Assembly (NCBI GenBank): GCA_903830565.1 | Contig: CAIKUF010000104.1 | Span: forward strand, 1 to 54,806 | Direction: 5' to 3' | Source of the DNA: an uncultured bacterium | Lineage (GTDB): Bacteria > Pseudomonadota > Gammaproteobacteria > Burkholderiales > Burkholderiaceae_C | Length of the DNA: 54,806 bases | In this document: piece after piece, positions 30,601 to 41,679 of the stretch | Numbering within the stretch: the stretch's first letter is position 1 | How the letters are laid out: every line of letters begins with the position of its first letter | Program-made: the position numbers and the translations under genes | The notes under the pieces: generated by a model | What the model was told of the DNA's origin: nothing | The model's input: only the letters and a program-made list of their open reading frames with translations | Databases searched by the model: none

Positions 30601-31802
30601 CGCTTCAGGTCGGGTTCAGTGAGTTCGCGGTCGAGACACTCGAACAGGCCGCCGTTGAGAAAGGGCACGGCGCCGAACAACTCGTCCAGCGCTTGGTCGG
30701 GTTGCTTGAACTGCTCTGCAAACCGATAGATGTTGGGCACCAGGTAGTGCTCGCTGACCGCTTTGGTGTCGGCCCAGCGCCGCCGAGCGCGGCCTTGTTC
30801 GTCGTCACCCAGTTCGACGTTGAGTGTGGCGAAGAACAGGTTTTGCAGGATGGCCTGGTAGTAGCCGCAGCCATCGGGGTCGAGCGGTGACTCCTTCAAG
30901 AAGCTGCCGAGCGCCTGCGCGTCGAACAGGCGCTCGGGCACGAGGCCCTTCTCCTTGATGAACCAGACGAAGATCAGCCGCGTCAACAGGCGGATGACGG
31001 CGATGGACTGAAAGCCCTCGTCGTCTTTCGGCGCGGCGGGCGGGAACTGCACCTGCGTGCGCGCCCAGAAATACCAGTGCGCCAACTCGGTGTAGAACTT
31101 CCTATTGAGTTCCTGTACCGAAAGTGCGTTCAACCACGCGTCATAAAGTTCGCGGAAATTGTTTGGTCGCTTAGCGCTCTGGCCCAAGGTGTCGGCGGCC
31201 AACGCGGCAAGGATGCGCAGGTGCGCGGCGTGCGGTTGGCTCAGGCGGATGTCTTTGATGATCGAGATGCGGTCGGTCATCACGTCGTGCGCCGCGTCGC
31301 GCTTGTGGGCGCGTCGGTCGATCACCGCGATCGAGAGCCGATCACCGTGGCGGAACACGACGATGGCGGGCATCGGGAAGGCGCGGTTCAGCTCGCGCGC
31401 GATGCGCGCCAGAGCGCTGCGCGACCAGTCTTCGCCCTCGAGCGCGATGGCGAGGAAGACAAAAGACTCGATCTGCTGCGGATGCACCGCCGCGGCCGTA
31501 CTGAAACTGCCCTGCCCGAGCATCAGTGACGGGATTTCGTCGTTGGTGAGCTGGAACACAAAGTACGCGCTGCGCCACTGCGTCACCTCGGCACGGGCTG
31601 CGTCGAACGTGGACGGCGCTCGGCTGAGCTGGCTCAGGTTGGCAACGAAGTCCGCCGGCTGCTTGCCGAGGTCAACCGTCTTGTCGCTGCGGTAGCCCAG
31701 AACCCCTAACAGTCCAACCGTGGCGACCGGCAAGGCTTGTTGGCGGAACGAACCAAGAGCGTCGGCGATCTGCTGTAGCCGCTGAGCCTGCGGGTCAGCC
31801 AT
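27696..31802 (-). CDS. Eco57I-type N6-adenine DNA methyltransferase, large
   Basis: The 1368-aa product carries methylase motif I DPACGSGAYPMG (about 631) and motif IV NPPY (about 884), which together mark an N6-adenine methylase with Eco57I/type IIG or type I HsdM-like order. The C-terminal 400 residues carry a TaqI-like specificity region (LIKPYLSGKELERWK). The first about 500 residues include FRHGDRLSIAVIDRR and helical parts typical of large defence methylases; no PD-(D/E)XK nuclease motif was clear. It overlaps the helicase stop by 8 bases. It probably marks host DNA while the helicase/PLD partner attacks unmarked DNA. The specificity region (28000-28760) has much lower GC than the rest. 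Confidence 0.88.
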   Translation of the reverse strand: MADPQAQRLQQIADALGSFRQQALPVATVGLLGVLGYRSDKTVDLGKQPADFVANLSQLSRAPSTFDAARAEVTQWRSAYFVFQLTNDEIPSLMLGQGSFSTAAAVHPQQIESFVFLAIALEGEDWSRSALARIARELNRAFPMPAIVVFRHGDRLSIAVIDRRAHKRDAAHDVMTDRISIIKDIRLSQPHAAHLRILAALAADTLGQSAKRPNNFRELYDAWLNALSVQELNRKFYTELAHWYFWARTQVQFPPAAPKDDEGFQSIAVIRLLTRLIFVWFIKEKGLVPERLFDAQALGSFLKESPLDPDGCGYYQAILQNLFFATLNVELGDDEQGRARRRWADTKAVSEHYLVPNIYRFAEQFKQPDQALDELFGAVPFLNGGLFECLDRELTEPDLKRDSLLRQFATEEKTRSRTYLVLRADGFSRRVDSQARVPNRVFFGSTQADLSGALGDTKRSRHVEVKGLLDIFANYKFTVDENTPVEEEVALDPELLGKVFENLLASFNKDTKISARKQSGSFYTPRVVVDYMVDEALVVAFANALANAEPAPKRGPRAPAVNAVLDLAPGSGDLAFGSPAETEDDAKPAAAVADSTAARLRHLLGYREEAHRLSAREVETLIAAIEQLKVLDPACGSGAYPMGVLAKLVHVLRKLDPDNRLWRARNRAPLEAQLGAAKTTPDPASRAQRVDDAEAALRKFDATFDANQADYTRKLFLIEKCIHGVDIQPIAVQIAKLRFFIALIVEQKKREGLDNFGLTSLPNLETKIVAADSLLPIPRQDKQRSLLDDPRIAEVEEALRGASAGYFSARTRRKKLAQRERIQQLHDRLCALLQENSLVTGADARRMAAYDPFDQNAHAGFFDVEWMFGMHRDARHGEGVFDIVIGNPPYVRHEELADYKPQFKKLYECASGTADLYVYFYERAMQLLKPQGALSFITSNKWYRAGYGKALRTYLRSHARLLSIIDFGDEAVFTALAYPTIVIAQKRVAPQNPPPGTDEVMALNWSKEQTVERFPQVFADEAFAFPQGDLSGEGWSLQPAAGRKLLKAIRSRGEPLHIFCRSRVFRGVTTGHNKAFVVSDQERRQLIAADSSSAELIKPYLSGKELERWKLPSVDNYLIFVRRGTNLSRYPAIRRHLSRFKRQLTPKPTDWDDVVSGKWYGRKPGSYEWFEIQDNIAYWNDFERSKIVSTKVSIRPTFALDQSGCFLGNTSYFLAPPDHHLYLLGLLNSTVSGYYCRSVFVDKQGGWYEVQPDGLDAFPVPAATESQCRTMEALVTSLLVVTNYRIEQLINGLVYELFFPEDLHAASINLFDACERENVARLATLQGAVLQTEAEALAERIFSNRHPIYAMLFDLQALDVVRIIEARD

Positions 31803-34800
31803 GCGCCGGCTCCTGGATGACGAGCCAGGTGATCAACTCGAAGTCGCAGGCTGCTTTGACTTGCTTCGCGGCATCGGCGAGTTTGCCGCTGCGGCTGGCG
31901 AACAGGTTGCCGGCGCTCTTCTTGCCGAACTGGGCCACGATGGCCGTGACGGCCTGATCGAGCAGCTTCGTGTAGCGGTCCATCCTGCGGCCGTCATTGG
32001 TTTCGGAGTCAAACACTTTGCAGAGCGCCGTGTAGGGCGCGGTTTGCCCTTGGCACAAGGCACGGAGGATATCGAGCACTTGCTTGGGCGCTGTGAAGTT
32101 GTAGCGCACCTCACCATCGTCGCGGATGTAGACCAAGAAGTAAGGCTGCAGCGGATTGACGGCCTCGTTGCCGGGCGCGTTCAGTTGCTGCTTGAGACAG
32201 TAGATGGCGCCAGGCTGGATGACATTGTGATCCGGGTGTGGCGGCACCACGGCATACAGGCCGAACGGAGCTTCATCGAGTGCGCTGCGGTTGGCTTGGA
32301 TGTACGCGGCCAGATCCATGCGAAAGTCGTCGAGCGTGAAATCGTTCAGCACCACCGATTCGTTGAAATCTTCGAGGTCGAGCACCTCGTCCTTCAGGCG
32401 CATGAGCTGCCGGTCGCGGTAGCGCAGGTCGTCGGTGATCAGCTCGCGCAGGTCTTCGGCTTGCAGGATGTTGTCTTCCGCCGTGGCCGCAATGTCCACC
32501 AGCGCCATGCGGGCCTCGACCCGGTTCTTGAGGTTGATGTACTTGTTGAGGTCGGGCGTGGGCCAGAAATTGACAAGCTGGATTTCCCCGTTCAGGCTGC
32601 CGATGCGGTCGATGCGGCCGAAGCGCTGGATGATGCGTACGGGGTTCCAGTGGATGTCGTAGTTGACGAGCAAGTCGCAGTCTTGCAAATTCTGCCCTTC
32701 ACTGATGCAGTCGGTGGCGATCAGGATGTCGATCTCACCGCCTTGCGGCATCGACTTCATCTTGCCGCGCTGCTTGGCCCGCGGCGAGAAGTTGGTGAGG
32801 ATGTTGCTGAACTCGGCAGTGCCGAAGGTGCTGCGGTTCGGGCGTGCGCCACCGGAGACGAGTGCGATGTGCAGGCCGAGATGGCGGCGCGCCCAGGGCT
32901 CCAATTCCTCGAACAGGTAGGCGGCGGTGTCTGCAAAGGCGCAAAACACGATGACCTTGCGGTTCTCTTCGCCGAGGCTGTTGACGCCGGGATGGCGCGC
33001 CTTGTGTTCGATGATCTTGCGCAACTCGACGAGCTTGGCATCGCGCTTCGCGTCCACCGCTTTGGCGTTGTCGGCCAGCACGGCGAGTTGCTGCTTGTCG
33101 GTGGCAAGGTCTCGCAACCAGGCGGATATGTCGAGGTGTGCCATTTCAAACTTTAGCTTGCCGCCGACCTGAAAGGCCTGGACCAGGTCGTCGTCTTCCT
33201 CGTCGGGGTCGGCAAAGAAATCGGGCTGCACGGCATCGGTCTGCGCAGCCTGATGCTCGGTGAAGCGGCGCAGCCGTTCTTCGAGGTCTTCGATCTTTGC
33301 GACGGTGCGCTCCATCGTGATCGCAAAGGAGCGGACGGAGCTTTCCAGGCGCTTGAGGAAGTTGACCTTCATCATGCCGATCAGGAACTCCTCCCGGCGC
33401 TGCTGCGAAAAGTTAGCGATCTTGCTTTCTTCGTATTGGGCCTTGAACTGGGGCAGTACATGCAGGAAGGGGTTGAAGAGCGAGAGCTTGTAGTTCGATA
33501 TCTCGTCGTTCAACTTGTCATACGAGAGAAAGCGATCCTTGAGGTCGATCCGGGAGTAGATCGACACTGGCTTGAGCCGTATCGGGAACTGGCCGATCTG
33601 CGCCAGCGAGGCGCGGTAGTAGCGCTGGATGTGCTTGCGCGAGCGGGCGATGGTTAGCTCGTCAAGCAGAGTGAAGAACCCTGCAGGCAAGCGGTCCATC
33701 AACTCGCGGGCATCTTTGTCGCCAGCGCGTTTGGCCCACTCCATGAAGGTCTTCTGCGCCTGAGTCAAGGTGTCCTTGATGCTCATGATGCCAATGCTCT
33801 GGCTAAAGGCGGCGTCTCGGTTCTCGGTTGCGAAATAGATCTGGTTGCGCAGATCCTTCAAGTCGTTGTTGACGGGCGTTGCCGACAGCAGCAGCACGCG
33901 CGTCTTGACGCCAGCTTGCACGATGTCTTCCATCAGCCGTTCGTAGCGACTCTTGCGGATGACATTGCCATCTTCGTCGCGCTTACCCTTGACGTTGTTG
34001 CGAAAGTTGTGCGACTCGTCGATGACCACGAGATCGAAGTTGCCCCAGTTCAGCGTGCCAAGGTCAACGCCATCGACCTTGCCCGAATCGCGCGACAGAT
34101 CAGTGTGCGACAGCACGGTGTAGCCGAAGCGATCGCGCAGGAACGGGTTTAGCTCGCTGTTGTTCTGGGCCAGAAAGACAGTCCAGTTATCACGCAGCTT
34201 CTTTGGGCACAGCACGAGCACACGGTGGTTACGCAGCTCGTAGTACTTGATGACGGCCAGCGCGGTGTAGGTCTTGCCAAGACCCACGCTGTCGGCCAGG
34301 ATGCAGCCGTTGTGTGCATTGATCTTGTGGATAGCGCCCTTCGCGCCGTCCTTCTGAAACTCGAAGAGTGCTCGCCAGATGTCCGTATCGACGATGGCGG
34401 TCTGATCGAAGAGGCGGACGTCATCGGCCTGCCCGGAAAGAAAGCCCTCGAACAGATGGAACAGGGTCTTGAAGTAGATGAACTCAGGTGCATGATCGAC
34501 ATATAGCTGACTGAGGTAGCGCAATACTTCATTTTTCACGTCGATCACTAGCCGATCGTCGCCCCAGACCTCATCGAACCACTCCTTGAGGTCAGCCCGA
34601 TCGCGATCGCTGTCGACAATCAGGTTCAACTCGATATTGGGTGTATCGGCCAAACCGAGTCCACGTCGTGTGAAGTTTGAACTGCCCAGGATGGCGTGCT
34701 CTCGCCGACCGTTGTCTATGTGATATAGCTTTCCGTGCAGGAGATTGGCCTGCCGGATGGAGCGAACTTCCGCCCTCGCCGCAAGCCAATCTGCACATCG

Positions 34801-35109
34801 GCGTGCGACCTCCTTCTGCTTTAGGCGGTTGGTCAGGCTCAGGCCCTCGTCTTCAATCTTGAAGGCCTTCTTATCGGCCTTCTCGGGGTCGAGGTTGGCC
34901 AAGAATCTGGGCTCGCCGAAGAGGAAGCGCAGCCTATCGATCTGATCAAACTGCTCGGCGACGCACTCGTATGCGTAAATGGTGAAGTACGCGGAAACGA
35001 TGGACAACGCGCTCCCTGGAGTCACCTTGTCCGTCAGGAAATCGGCGAGACGACCGCGGTTGTGGTTGTCTCGAATGCCGCAAGTTGCCTCTTCCCGTGC
35101 GCGCGTCAT
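31795..35109 (-). CDS. PLD-like nuclease fused to SNF2-type DEAD/DESH helicase
   Basis: The 1104-aa product has an N-terminal phospholipase-D-like domain with HGKLY (H125, K127) and GSSNFTRRG (N145), a single HxK...N half-site. A SNF2/superfamily 2 helicase follows: Walker A ADSVGLGKT 272-280, DESH 364-367, SAT 409-411. The second helicase core ends with IATDCISEGQNLQDCDLLVNYD and IIQRFGRIDRIGS. The middle about 600-720 is helical. It would translocate on DNA and possibly cut it. ATG 35109 has AGGAG upstream. It is the first gene of the operon, divergent from uvrA. GC falls to about 45% in line 34501-34560. Confidence 0.9.
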   Translation of the reverse strand: MTRAREEATCGIRDNHNRGRLADFLTDKVTPGSALSIVSAYFTIYAYECVAEQFDQIDRLRFLFGEPRFLANLDPEKADKKAFKIEDEGLSLTNRLKQKEVARRCADWLAARAEVRSIRQANLLHGKLYHIDNGRREHAILGSSNFTRRGLGLADTPNIELNLIVDSDRDRADLKEWFDEVWGDDRLVIDVKNEVLRYLSQLYVDHAPEFIYFKTLFHLFEGFLSGQADDVRLFDQTAIVDTDIWRALFEFQKDGAKGAIHKINAHNGCILADSVGLGKTYTALAVIKYYELRNHRVLVLCPKKLRDNWTVFLAQNNSELNPFLRDRFGYTVLSHTDLSRDSGKVDGVDLGTLNWGNFDLVVIDESHNFRNNVKGKRDEDGNVIRKSRYERLMEDIVQAGVKTRVLLLSATPVNNDLKDLRNQIYFATENRDAAFSQSIGIMSIKDTLTQAQKTFMEWAKRAGDKDARELMDRLPAGFFTLLDELTIARSRKHIQRYYRASLAQIGQFPIRLKPVSIYSRIDLKDRFLSYDKLNDEISNYKLSLFNPFLHVLPQFKAQYEESKIANFSQQRREEFLIGMMKVNFLKRLESSVRSFAITMERTVAKIEDLEERLRRFTEHQAAQTDAVQPDFFADPDEEDDDLVQAFQVGGKLKFEMAHLDISAWLRDLATDKQQLAVLADNAKAVDAKRDAKLVELRKIIEHKARHPGVNSLGEENRKVIVFCAFADTAAYLFEELEPWARRHLGLHIALVSGGARPNRSTFGTAEFSNILTNFSPRAKQRGKMKSMPQGGEIDILIATDCISEGQNLQDCDLLVNYDIHWNPVRIIQRFGRIDRIGSLNGEIQLVNFWPTPDLNKYINLKNRVEARMALVDIAATAEDNILQAEDLRELITDDLRYRDRQLMRLKDEVLDLEDFNESVVLNDFTLDDFRMDLAAYIQANRSALDEAPFGLYAVVPPHPDHNVIQPGAIYCLKQQLNAPGNEAVNPLQPYFLVYIRDDGEVRYNFTAPKQVLDILRALCQGQTAPYTALCKVFDSETNDGRRMDRYTKLLDQAVTAIVAQFGKKSAGNLFASRSGKLADAAKQVKAACDFELITWLVIQEPAHG

Positions 35110-35129
35110 CTTTCCAGTTCTCCTGGGCG

Positions 35130-35144
35130 GGTCACTCGGTGACC
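35130..35144 (-). promoter_or_regulatory. Inverted repeat before the helicase operon, possible operator
   Basis: GGTCAC (35130-35135) and GTGACC (35139-35144) are separated by TCG, 21 bases before the helicase start. CATAAT at 35170-35175 on the minus strand could be the -10 of the promoter, which would put the repeat just after the transcription start. The 35110-35352 stretch contains no gene. Confidence 0.45.
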
Positions 35145-35352
35145 ATCCGAAGCAACCTCGTTGAATGCATTATGGCCGCCGAGCGCAGGCCGTTCGAGCC
35201 TGCTGTGCCCGGGCGACGACGAGTGGTGCGGCCGTCCGATCGATGTTTGGGGGTGACAGTGAGGGAGCGAACCTGGTGAGATGCCTGCGGGCATCGCCCG
35301 CTGCTTCCATAATGCCCAGTTGCGCCGGACTCTCCGGCGCCGCCCGCACACC

Positions 35353-38280
<2,928 letters not shown>

Positions 38281-38289
38281 GAGCTTGCG

Positions 38290-39852
38290 TCAGGCCGCGA
38301 CCGCGCCGGGGCGGCCGGCTTCGACGGTGAAGCTCGCCGCGGTGCGGATCGCGCTCGCCGGATCGAGCACGTCAGCGAGCACGCGCAATTGCGCATGCAG
38401 CGCCTTGGCGTCGAGCGCGAAGCGCATGTAGCCGTGCTCGCCCGAGCGGCCGTAGCGAATGTGCGGGTTGAAAGGCAGCGCGGCGGCGATGCGGGCTTGC
38501 GCCAGGCCTTCGCTCGTGATCGACGTTCCGCAAAACTCAGTCGCGATGACGGGTGATTTTGGGTCGTCGAAATCGAGCTTCAGGTCGGCGACGTAGTTCG
38601 CATGCACGTCGCCGCCGAGGACGACGAGGTTGGCAGCGTGGCGCTCGACGGCGGAGCCGAGCAGGCGCGAGCGTGCCGCGGGGTAGCCGTCCCAGCCGTC
38701 CGTCCAGTACATGCCGCCGGGAATGTCGGGCGCATCGCGCAGCGACGGGTCGCTCCAACTGAAGCGCGCCATCAACGTCTGCTGCGCGAGCAGGTTCCAG
38801 CCGTGATGCGAGCTCCAGCCGTCGGCGAGCCAGCGCTCCTGGGTTTCGCCGAGCAAGGTTCGGCTCGGGGCTCGCAGCGAAGGGCAGTCCTTCGGCGTTA
38901 CCGTGTTCGAGCCCCCACGGCCCGGGCGCGGGCAGACCTGGCGGTCGCGATACTGGCGGTCGTCGACGGCATGGATGCGCGCGAGGCGTCCCCAGTCGTA
39001 GCGGTCGTAGATGCGCAGGTCGGCGTCGCGCGGGCGCCGCGCCGCAGGAGCCGGCATGTGCTCCCACCAGGCCTGATACGCCGCCGCTCGGCGGGCCAGG
39101 AAGTCGCCGTCCAGGGTGTCACCGCGGTCGTTCGCGTAGTCGTTCTCGACCTCGTGGTCGTCCCAGATCACGATCCACGGCGCCGCGGCGTGCATGCGCT
39201 GCAAGGCAGGGTCGGCCTTGTATTGCGCATAGCGGTCGCGGTATTGCTGCAAGGTCTTCACCGGCCCGTTGCCTTCGTGCTGGCGAACGCGCCGCGCCGA
39301 CGCCGGGGCCGGGCCGGCCTCGTAAATGTAGTCGCCGAGGAACAGCACCAGATCGAGGTTCTCGTCCGCCATGTGGCGCCAGGCGGCATAGTGGCCGTGA
39401 TCCCAGCGCTGGCACGATGCGATGGCGAACTGCAGGGCATCGCTCGCGCCTGCTGCCGGTGCGGTGCGGGTGCGGCCCGTGCTGCTTCGGCTGCCGAGGG
39501 CGTTGAATCGGTACCAGTACCAGCGCGCGGGGGCTAGGTCCGACACGTCGATGTGCACGCTGTGCGCCCACGCTTCTTCAGCCAGCGCGACGCCGCTGGA
39601 AGCGATGTCCGTGAAGCGCTCGTCGCGCGCCACTTCCCACGCCACTGGCACCTGCTCGGGCAGGCCGGGGCCGAGCACGCGCGTCCACAGCACGACACTC
39701 TGCGGGCGCGGGCAGCCCGAAGCGACGCCGAGCGTGAAGCGGTCCACATCGGCCGCGCGCGCATGGCGGATGAAGAGCAGGCTGGCCACGAGCGACGTGC
39801 CCGCGGCGAGTGCGATCAGGCGGCGGCGATCGGTGTCGGGGGTCTCGTTCAT
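38290..39852 (-). CDS. PhoD-type alkaline phosphatase, Tat-exported
   Basis: The 520-aa product has a twin-arginine-type N-terminus (TDRRRLIALAAGTS), then the PhoD/metallophosphatase pattern: PHAR, FTLGVASGCPRPQSVVLWTRV, ASCQRW, LFLGDYIYE, IWDDHEVENDY and LGGDVHANYV. It is a secreted calcium/iron-dependent phosphodiesterase/phosphatase for phosphate scavenging. It starts with ATG 39852 that overlaps the stop of the small AbrB-like gene (ATGA). Convergent with uvrA. Confidence 0.92.
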   Translation of the reverse strand: MNETPDTDRRRLIALAAGTSLVASLLFIRHARAADVDRFTLGVASGCPRPQSVVLWTRVLGPGLPEQVPVAWEVARDERFTDIASSGVALAEEAWAHSVHIDVSDLAPARWYWYRFNALGSRSSTGRTRTAPAAGASDALQFAIASCQRWDHGHYAAWRHMADENLDLVLFLGDYIYEAGPAPASARRVRQHEGNGPVKTLQQYRDRYAQYKADPALQRMHAAAPWIVIWDDHEVENDYANDRGDTLDGDFLARRAAAYQAWWEHMPAPAARRPRDADLRIYDRYDWGRLARIHAVDDRQYRDRQVCPRPGRGGSNTVTPKDCPSLRAPSRTLLGETQERWLADGWSSHHGWNLLAQQTLMARFSWSDPSLRDAPDIPGGMYWTDGWDGYPAARSRLLGSAVERHAANLVVLGGDVHANYVADLKLDFDDPKSPVIATEFCGTSITSEGLAQARIAAALPFNPHIRYGRSGEHGYMRFALDAKALHAQLRVLADVLDPASAIRTAASFTVEAGRPGAVAA

Positions 39853-40025
39853 CGTGGTGCCATCTGTGATCTGAACGCCTTGTCGCAGGGTGTCCGCATG
39901 GCCTCGTTTGCCGCATCGGTGACGAAGAACATGTCGCCTTCTTCCAGATTCAGCCAGACCGCCATCTGCTTGGGCAGGACCACGCCAAGCGAGTTGCCGA
40001 CCTGGGTGAGCTTGAGGGTGGTCAT
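39849..40025 (-). CDS. AbrB/MazE-type antitoxin, shortened and without a toxin
   Basis: The 58-aa product begins TTLKLTQVGNSLGVVLPKQMA and WLNLEEGDMFFVTD, the swapped-hairpin DNA-binding domain of AbrB/MazE antitoxins. Relatives are usually about 75-80 aa, with a C-terminal toxin-binding tail after the position where this one ends (AFRSQMAPR). No toxin gene follows; the stop overlaps the phoD start. It may be a remnant or a free-standing regulator of phoD. ATG 40025 is preferred over GTG 40034. Confidence 0.75.
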   Translation of the reverse strand: MTTLKLTQVGNSLGVVLPKQMAVWLNLEEGDMFFVTDAANEAMRTPCDKAFRSQMAPR

Positions 40026-40334
40026 CACGTGCACGCGGGCTCTATTGCATACGCGATGCTAGCGGCCTGTGCGAGCGAGCGCAGGCGACTTTCGGTGAAG
40101 GCAGTGCGCGATGCGACGCGCTAAGGCCGCTGGCGGGCGCCACAAGGGAGCGACTTGGCGCCGAGTTTCGACCCAGACCTCACATCCGCCGACTGCAATT
40201 GGACGCCGAATACCTGCCGTTCAACGAGCGGCAGGTCCCACTCGCATCCAGCGCGAGTCGCATTTATTCAAGACCAGGGAGCAGCGTTCGCCTATCGTCG
40301 GCTTGCTGCGCTTGGCAGCGTCACAAGATCGATC
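40026..40334. other. Non-coding stretch between the antitoxin and VOC genes
   Basis: No coding frame with a convincing start, no strong hairpin with a T tract and no repeat was seen. It must hold promoters for the divergent antitoxin-phoD and VOC genes. Confidence 0.5.
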
Positions 40335-40715
40335 ATGAACTTTGGCTACACCATCCTATATGTCGAGAACGTCGCAGCGACGCTTGCGTTCTATCAGCAG
40401 GCTTTCGGTTTGAATCAGCGCTTCCTGCACGAGAGCGGTGGCTACGGTGAACTGGAAACCGGCGCGACGGCCTTAGCGTTCGCCTCACGCGACATGCTGC
40501 GCGAGATGCACAAGAACCCTCGCCCGCCGATCGTCGATGCGCCTTCGTTCGAGATCGCCTTGACCACCGACAACGTGACCGATGCGTTGAAGCGATCTGT
40601 CGATGCTGGCGCGACGTTGGTGCAAGATGTGAAAGTCATGCCGTGGGGACAGACGATTGCGTATGTCAGCGATCTGAACGGTTTTCTGGTCGAACTCTGC
40701 ACGCCGATGAGCTGA
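40335..40715 (+). CDS. VOC family protein (glyoxalase/bleomycin-resistance fold)
   Basis: The 126-aa product has the vicinal-oxygen-chelate pattern: NFGYTILYVENVAATLAFYQQAFG at the start, and DAGATLVQDVKVMPWGQTIAYVSDLNGFLVEL at the end with the metal-binding Glu near residue 120. Substrate unknown. ATG 40335 starts the first beta-strand. It is convergent with the AraC-type gene, 15 bases apart. Confidence 0.9.
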   Translation: MNFGYTILYVENVAATLAFYQQAFGLNQRFLHESGGYGELETGATALAFASRDMLREMHKNPRPPIVDAPSFEIALTTDNVTDALKRSVDAGATLVQDVKVMPWGQTIAYVSDLNGFLVELCTPMS

Positions 40716-40730
40716 TGTCCAGCGCGCGGG

Positions 40731-41480
40731 TCAACCGAAGCCGGATTGGTTGAGCGCTTCGAATCGTTCGGCATCCTGCCGGAGGCGGCTTGGCGAAGCG
40801 CCGAACCATCGTTGCATGTCACGCGTCATATGTGCCTGATCCGCGTACCCGTGATCCGCCGCAATCGCGATCAGGGGCCCCGTGCCGAAGATCGCTCTCG
40901 CACAACGCCGCGCTCGCGCCAGATTTCGCCAGCCGACGGGAGTCAGGCCGGTTCGCGACATCAGTAGCCGCTCTAGGCTTCGTGCCGATATGCCCAGGCT
41001 CGCACGCGCGGTGTCGAGCCGCGGCGCATCGGCCAGCCAGCGCAGCGCCTCGTGGACGAGAGGGTCGACGCGAACCTCGGCACCGATAGCCGCCAGCAGG
41101 TCACCGCTATCGAACCGGTCATGTCCGGTCAGTCGATCCAACACGGCGCGCTCGTCGAACTGTGCGCCTGCACGCAGACGTATGCCGACGAGTTGTTGGC
41201 CGGCCATGAACTCAGGCGTCTCAACCTGATCAGCTAACGACGTCACAAAGCATGCCGGAGCGGCATGGGCCGTGATGCTGACGATCAGGTCACGGCATCC
41301 GTCCGGGAACACGAGCCCGTGTGACTGAGACGTCGCGGTGAAGCGCCACAACTCGAGTGCGCCTTCGGGTAAGCGCGAAACGCACGGTGCAGCGTCGTGG
41401 GGCACGGGTGTTGTCGAGGCGTAAGGTGGCGAGCGGGTGTGGATGACCGCGACGGCGGTGCCGGAACTCAAGTGTCGCAC
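40731..41480 (-). CDS. AraC-family transcription regulator
   Basis: The product has a C-terminal double helix-turn-helix (ARASLGISARSLERLLMSRTGLTPVGWRNLARARR and IAADHGYADQAHMTRDMQRWFGASPSRLR). The N-terminal about 130-aa region resembles the DUF6597-type sensing domain. It probably controls a neighbour, either the VOC gene or the FAD oxidase. The start is unsure: GTG 41480 (249 aa) is chosen as the shortest that keeps the domain; a TTG at 41546 would add 22 residues. Confidence 0.8.
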   Translation of the reverse strand: MRHLSSGTAVAVIHTRSPPYASTTPVPHDAAPCVSRLPEGALELWRFTATSQSHGLVFPDGCRDLIVSITAHAAPACFVTSLADQVETPEFMAGQQLVGIRLRAGAQFDERAVLDRLTGHDRFDSGDLLAAIGAEVRVDPLVHEALRWLADAPRLDTARASLGISARSLERLLMSRTGLTPVGWRNLARARRCARAIFGTGPLIAIAADHGYADQAHMTRDMQRWFGASPSRLRQDAERFEALNQSGFG

Positions 41481-41679
41481 TGTCGGAGGCCGGCCCCCGC
41501 CACGTCCCTGGTAGAAGACGGCTGGCCGTTTTGGCAAGACTTGCAACGACTCATTTCAGACCTTCAGGCCTCCAAATTCACAACCCCGTTGCCGACATTC
41601 GCGATTCAGCAGCGACCGAGGATTCAAAGCGCGACTGGGCCTGCACTTCTCCGTCGCGGCACGCTCAATCGGCCGAATG

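Noticed and set aside
35110-35352. Search for a LexA box or att-like direct repeat at the uvrA end of the island
   Set aside because: No CTG-N10-CAG box and no repeat matching 24871-25019 was found by eye, so no integrase-type borders are claimed.
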